From: Echinostoma caproni
Taxonomy: Eukaryota > Platyhelminthes > Trematoda > Plagiorchiida > Echinostomatidae
DNA length: 21,258 nucleotides
Direction of reading: 5' to 3'
Assembly (NCBI GenBank): GCA_900618425.1
Contig: UZAN01043901.1
Span: 15,003-36,260, forward strand
A program made the position numbers and the translations under genes. Every line of letters begins with the position of its first letter. Position 1 is the first letter of the stretch. This document shows, in pieces, positions 20,883 through 21,258 of this stretch. The notes under the pieces were generated by a model. The model searched no databases, had not been told where the DNA came from, and was given only the letters and a program-made list of their open reading frames with translations.

Positions 20883-21060
20883 ATTAGAATGTTACCTAAT
20901 GTACTGGTTGTTTTCATCTTTGAGAGTTAACTAGTAGTACTTAAACGGCGAGAATCCCTACACAAATATTGGTGTAAAAATCCACAATGTTTAGAGCATG
21001 CTACTGAAGTAATTTGAATAGCAAAACGGTAACTGTTTGAAAATATTGTAATGGTAATGG

Positions 21061-21258
21061 AGGTAGTAGTATTGAAGTTACGCACAGAGTTCAGGACACG
21101 AACTACGCAATAGGAATCACGGAACACGAATTAGAAAAGCGATGGCACTGGACCGCAATGGCTCGAACTCGCAATAACCCGCAGGGTCGAGACGCGAGGA
21201 AAAAGGCTACAAGACAGGCGAATCACAAAGTCATTTATTGAAGGAAATGAAAGTGAAT
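21061..21258 (+). repeat. R1 repeat copy (C), cut by the window end
   Basis: GGTAGTAGTATTGAAGTTAC, AGGACACGAACTACG, GGCACTGGACCGCAATGGC and GAGGAAAAAGGCTACA follow the order of the copy at 19675, and it continues beyond the window. Confidence 0.7.

Overview
This looks like a gene-poor, repeat-rich piece of nuclear DNA from a flatworm, most likely a digenean trematode. The signs are very short introns (49, 76 and 156 bases in the one gene), decayed Penelope-like and LINE retroelements, and tRNA-headed SINEs that carry hammerhead-ribozyme-like segments, as known from schistosomes. Species and family cannot be fixed by eye.

One cellular gene can be supported. On the minus strand between about 17.62 and 16.03 kb lie five exons of a nucleolar protein 4 (NOL4/NOL4L) family gene. 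They hold the conserved C-terminal half and the true stop codon, followed closely by a poly(A) signal. The N-terminal half is not visible in the window.

The rest is mostly mobile-element debris. A Penelope-like element (reverse transcriptase plus GIY-YIG endonuclease) occupies 4.72-3.22 kb on the minus strand; it is frameshifted and its catalytic Asp-Asp is replaced. A second, short Penelope fragment lies at 5.19-5.30 kb. LINE remnants lie on the minus strand at 15.8-13.86 kb: an endonuclease part, then a reverse-transcriptase C-terminus ending in an (ACAAT)n tail, with a SINE between them. tRNA-headed SINEs occur near 0.46-0.6, 1.96-2.1, 9.73-9.87, 15.23-15.33 and 18.1-18.2 kb; three carry recognisable hammerhead remnants.

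A further dispersed family, called R1 here, has at least six pieces (10.43-11.3 kb and 19.26 kb to the window end). Two successive sets sit head to head, and two copies keep a TGACGTCA palindrome. At 13.10 kb there is a perfect 40-base palindrome directly beside a second, Penelope-type hammerhead-like motif. Most other open frames look like chance or repeat-derived frames.

All calls come from reading the sequence and from remembered family motifs; no database search was run.
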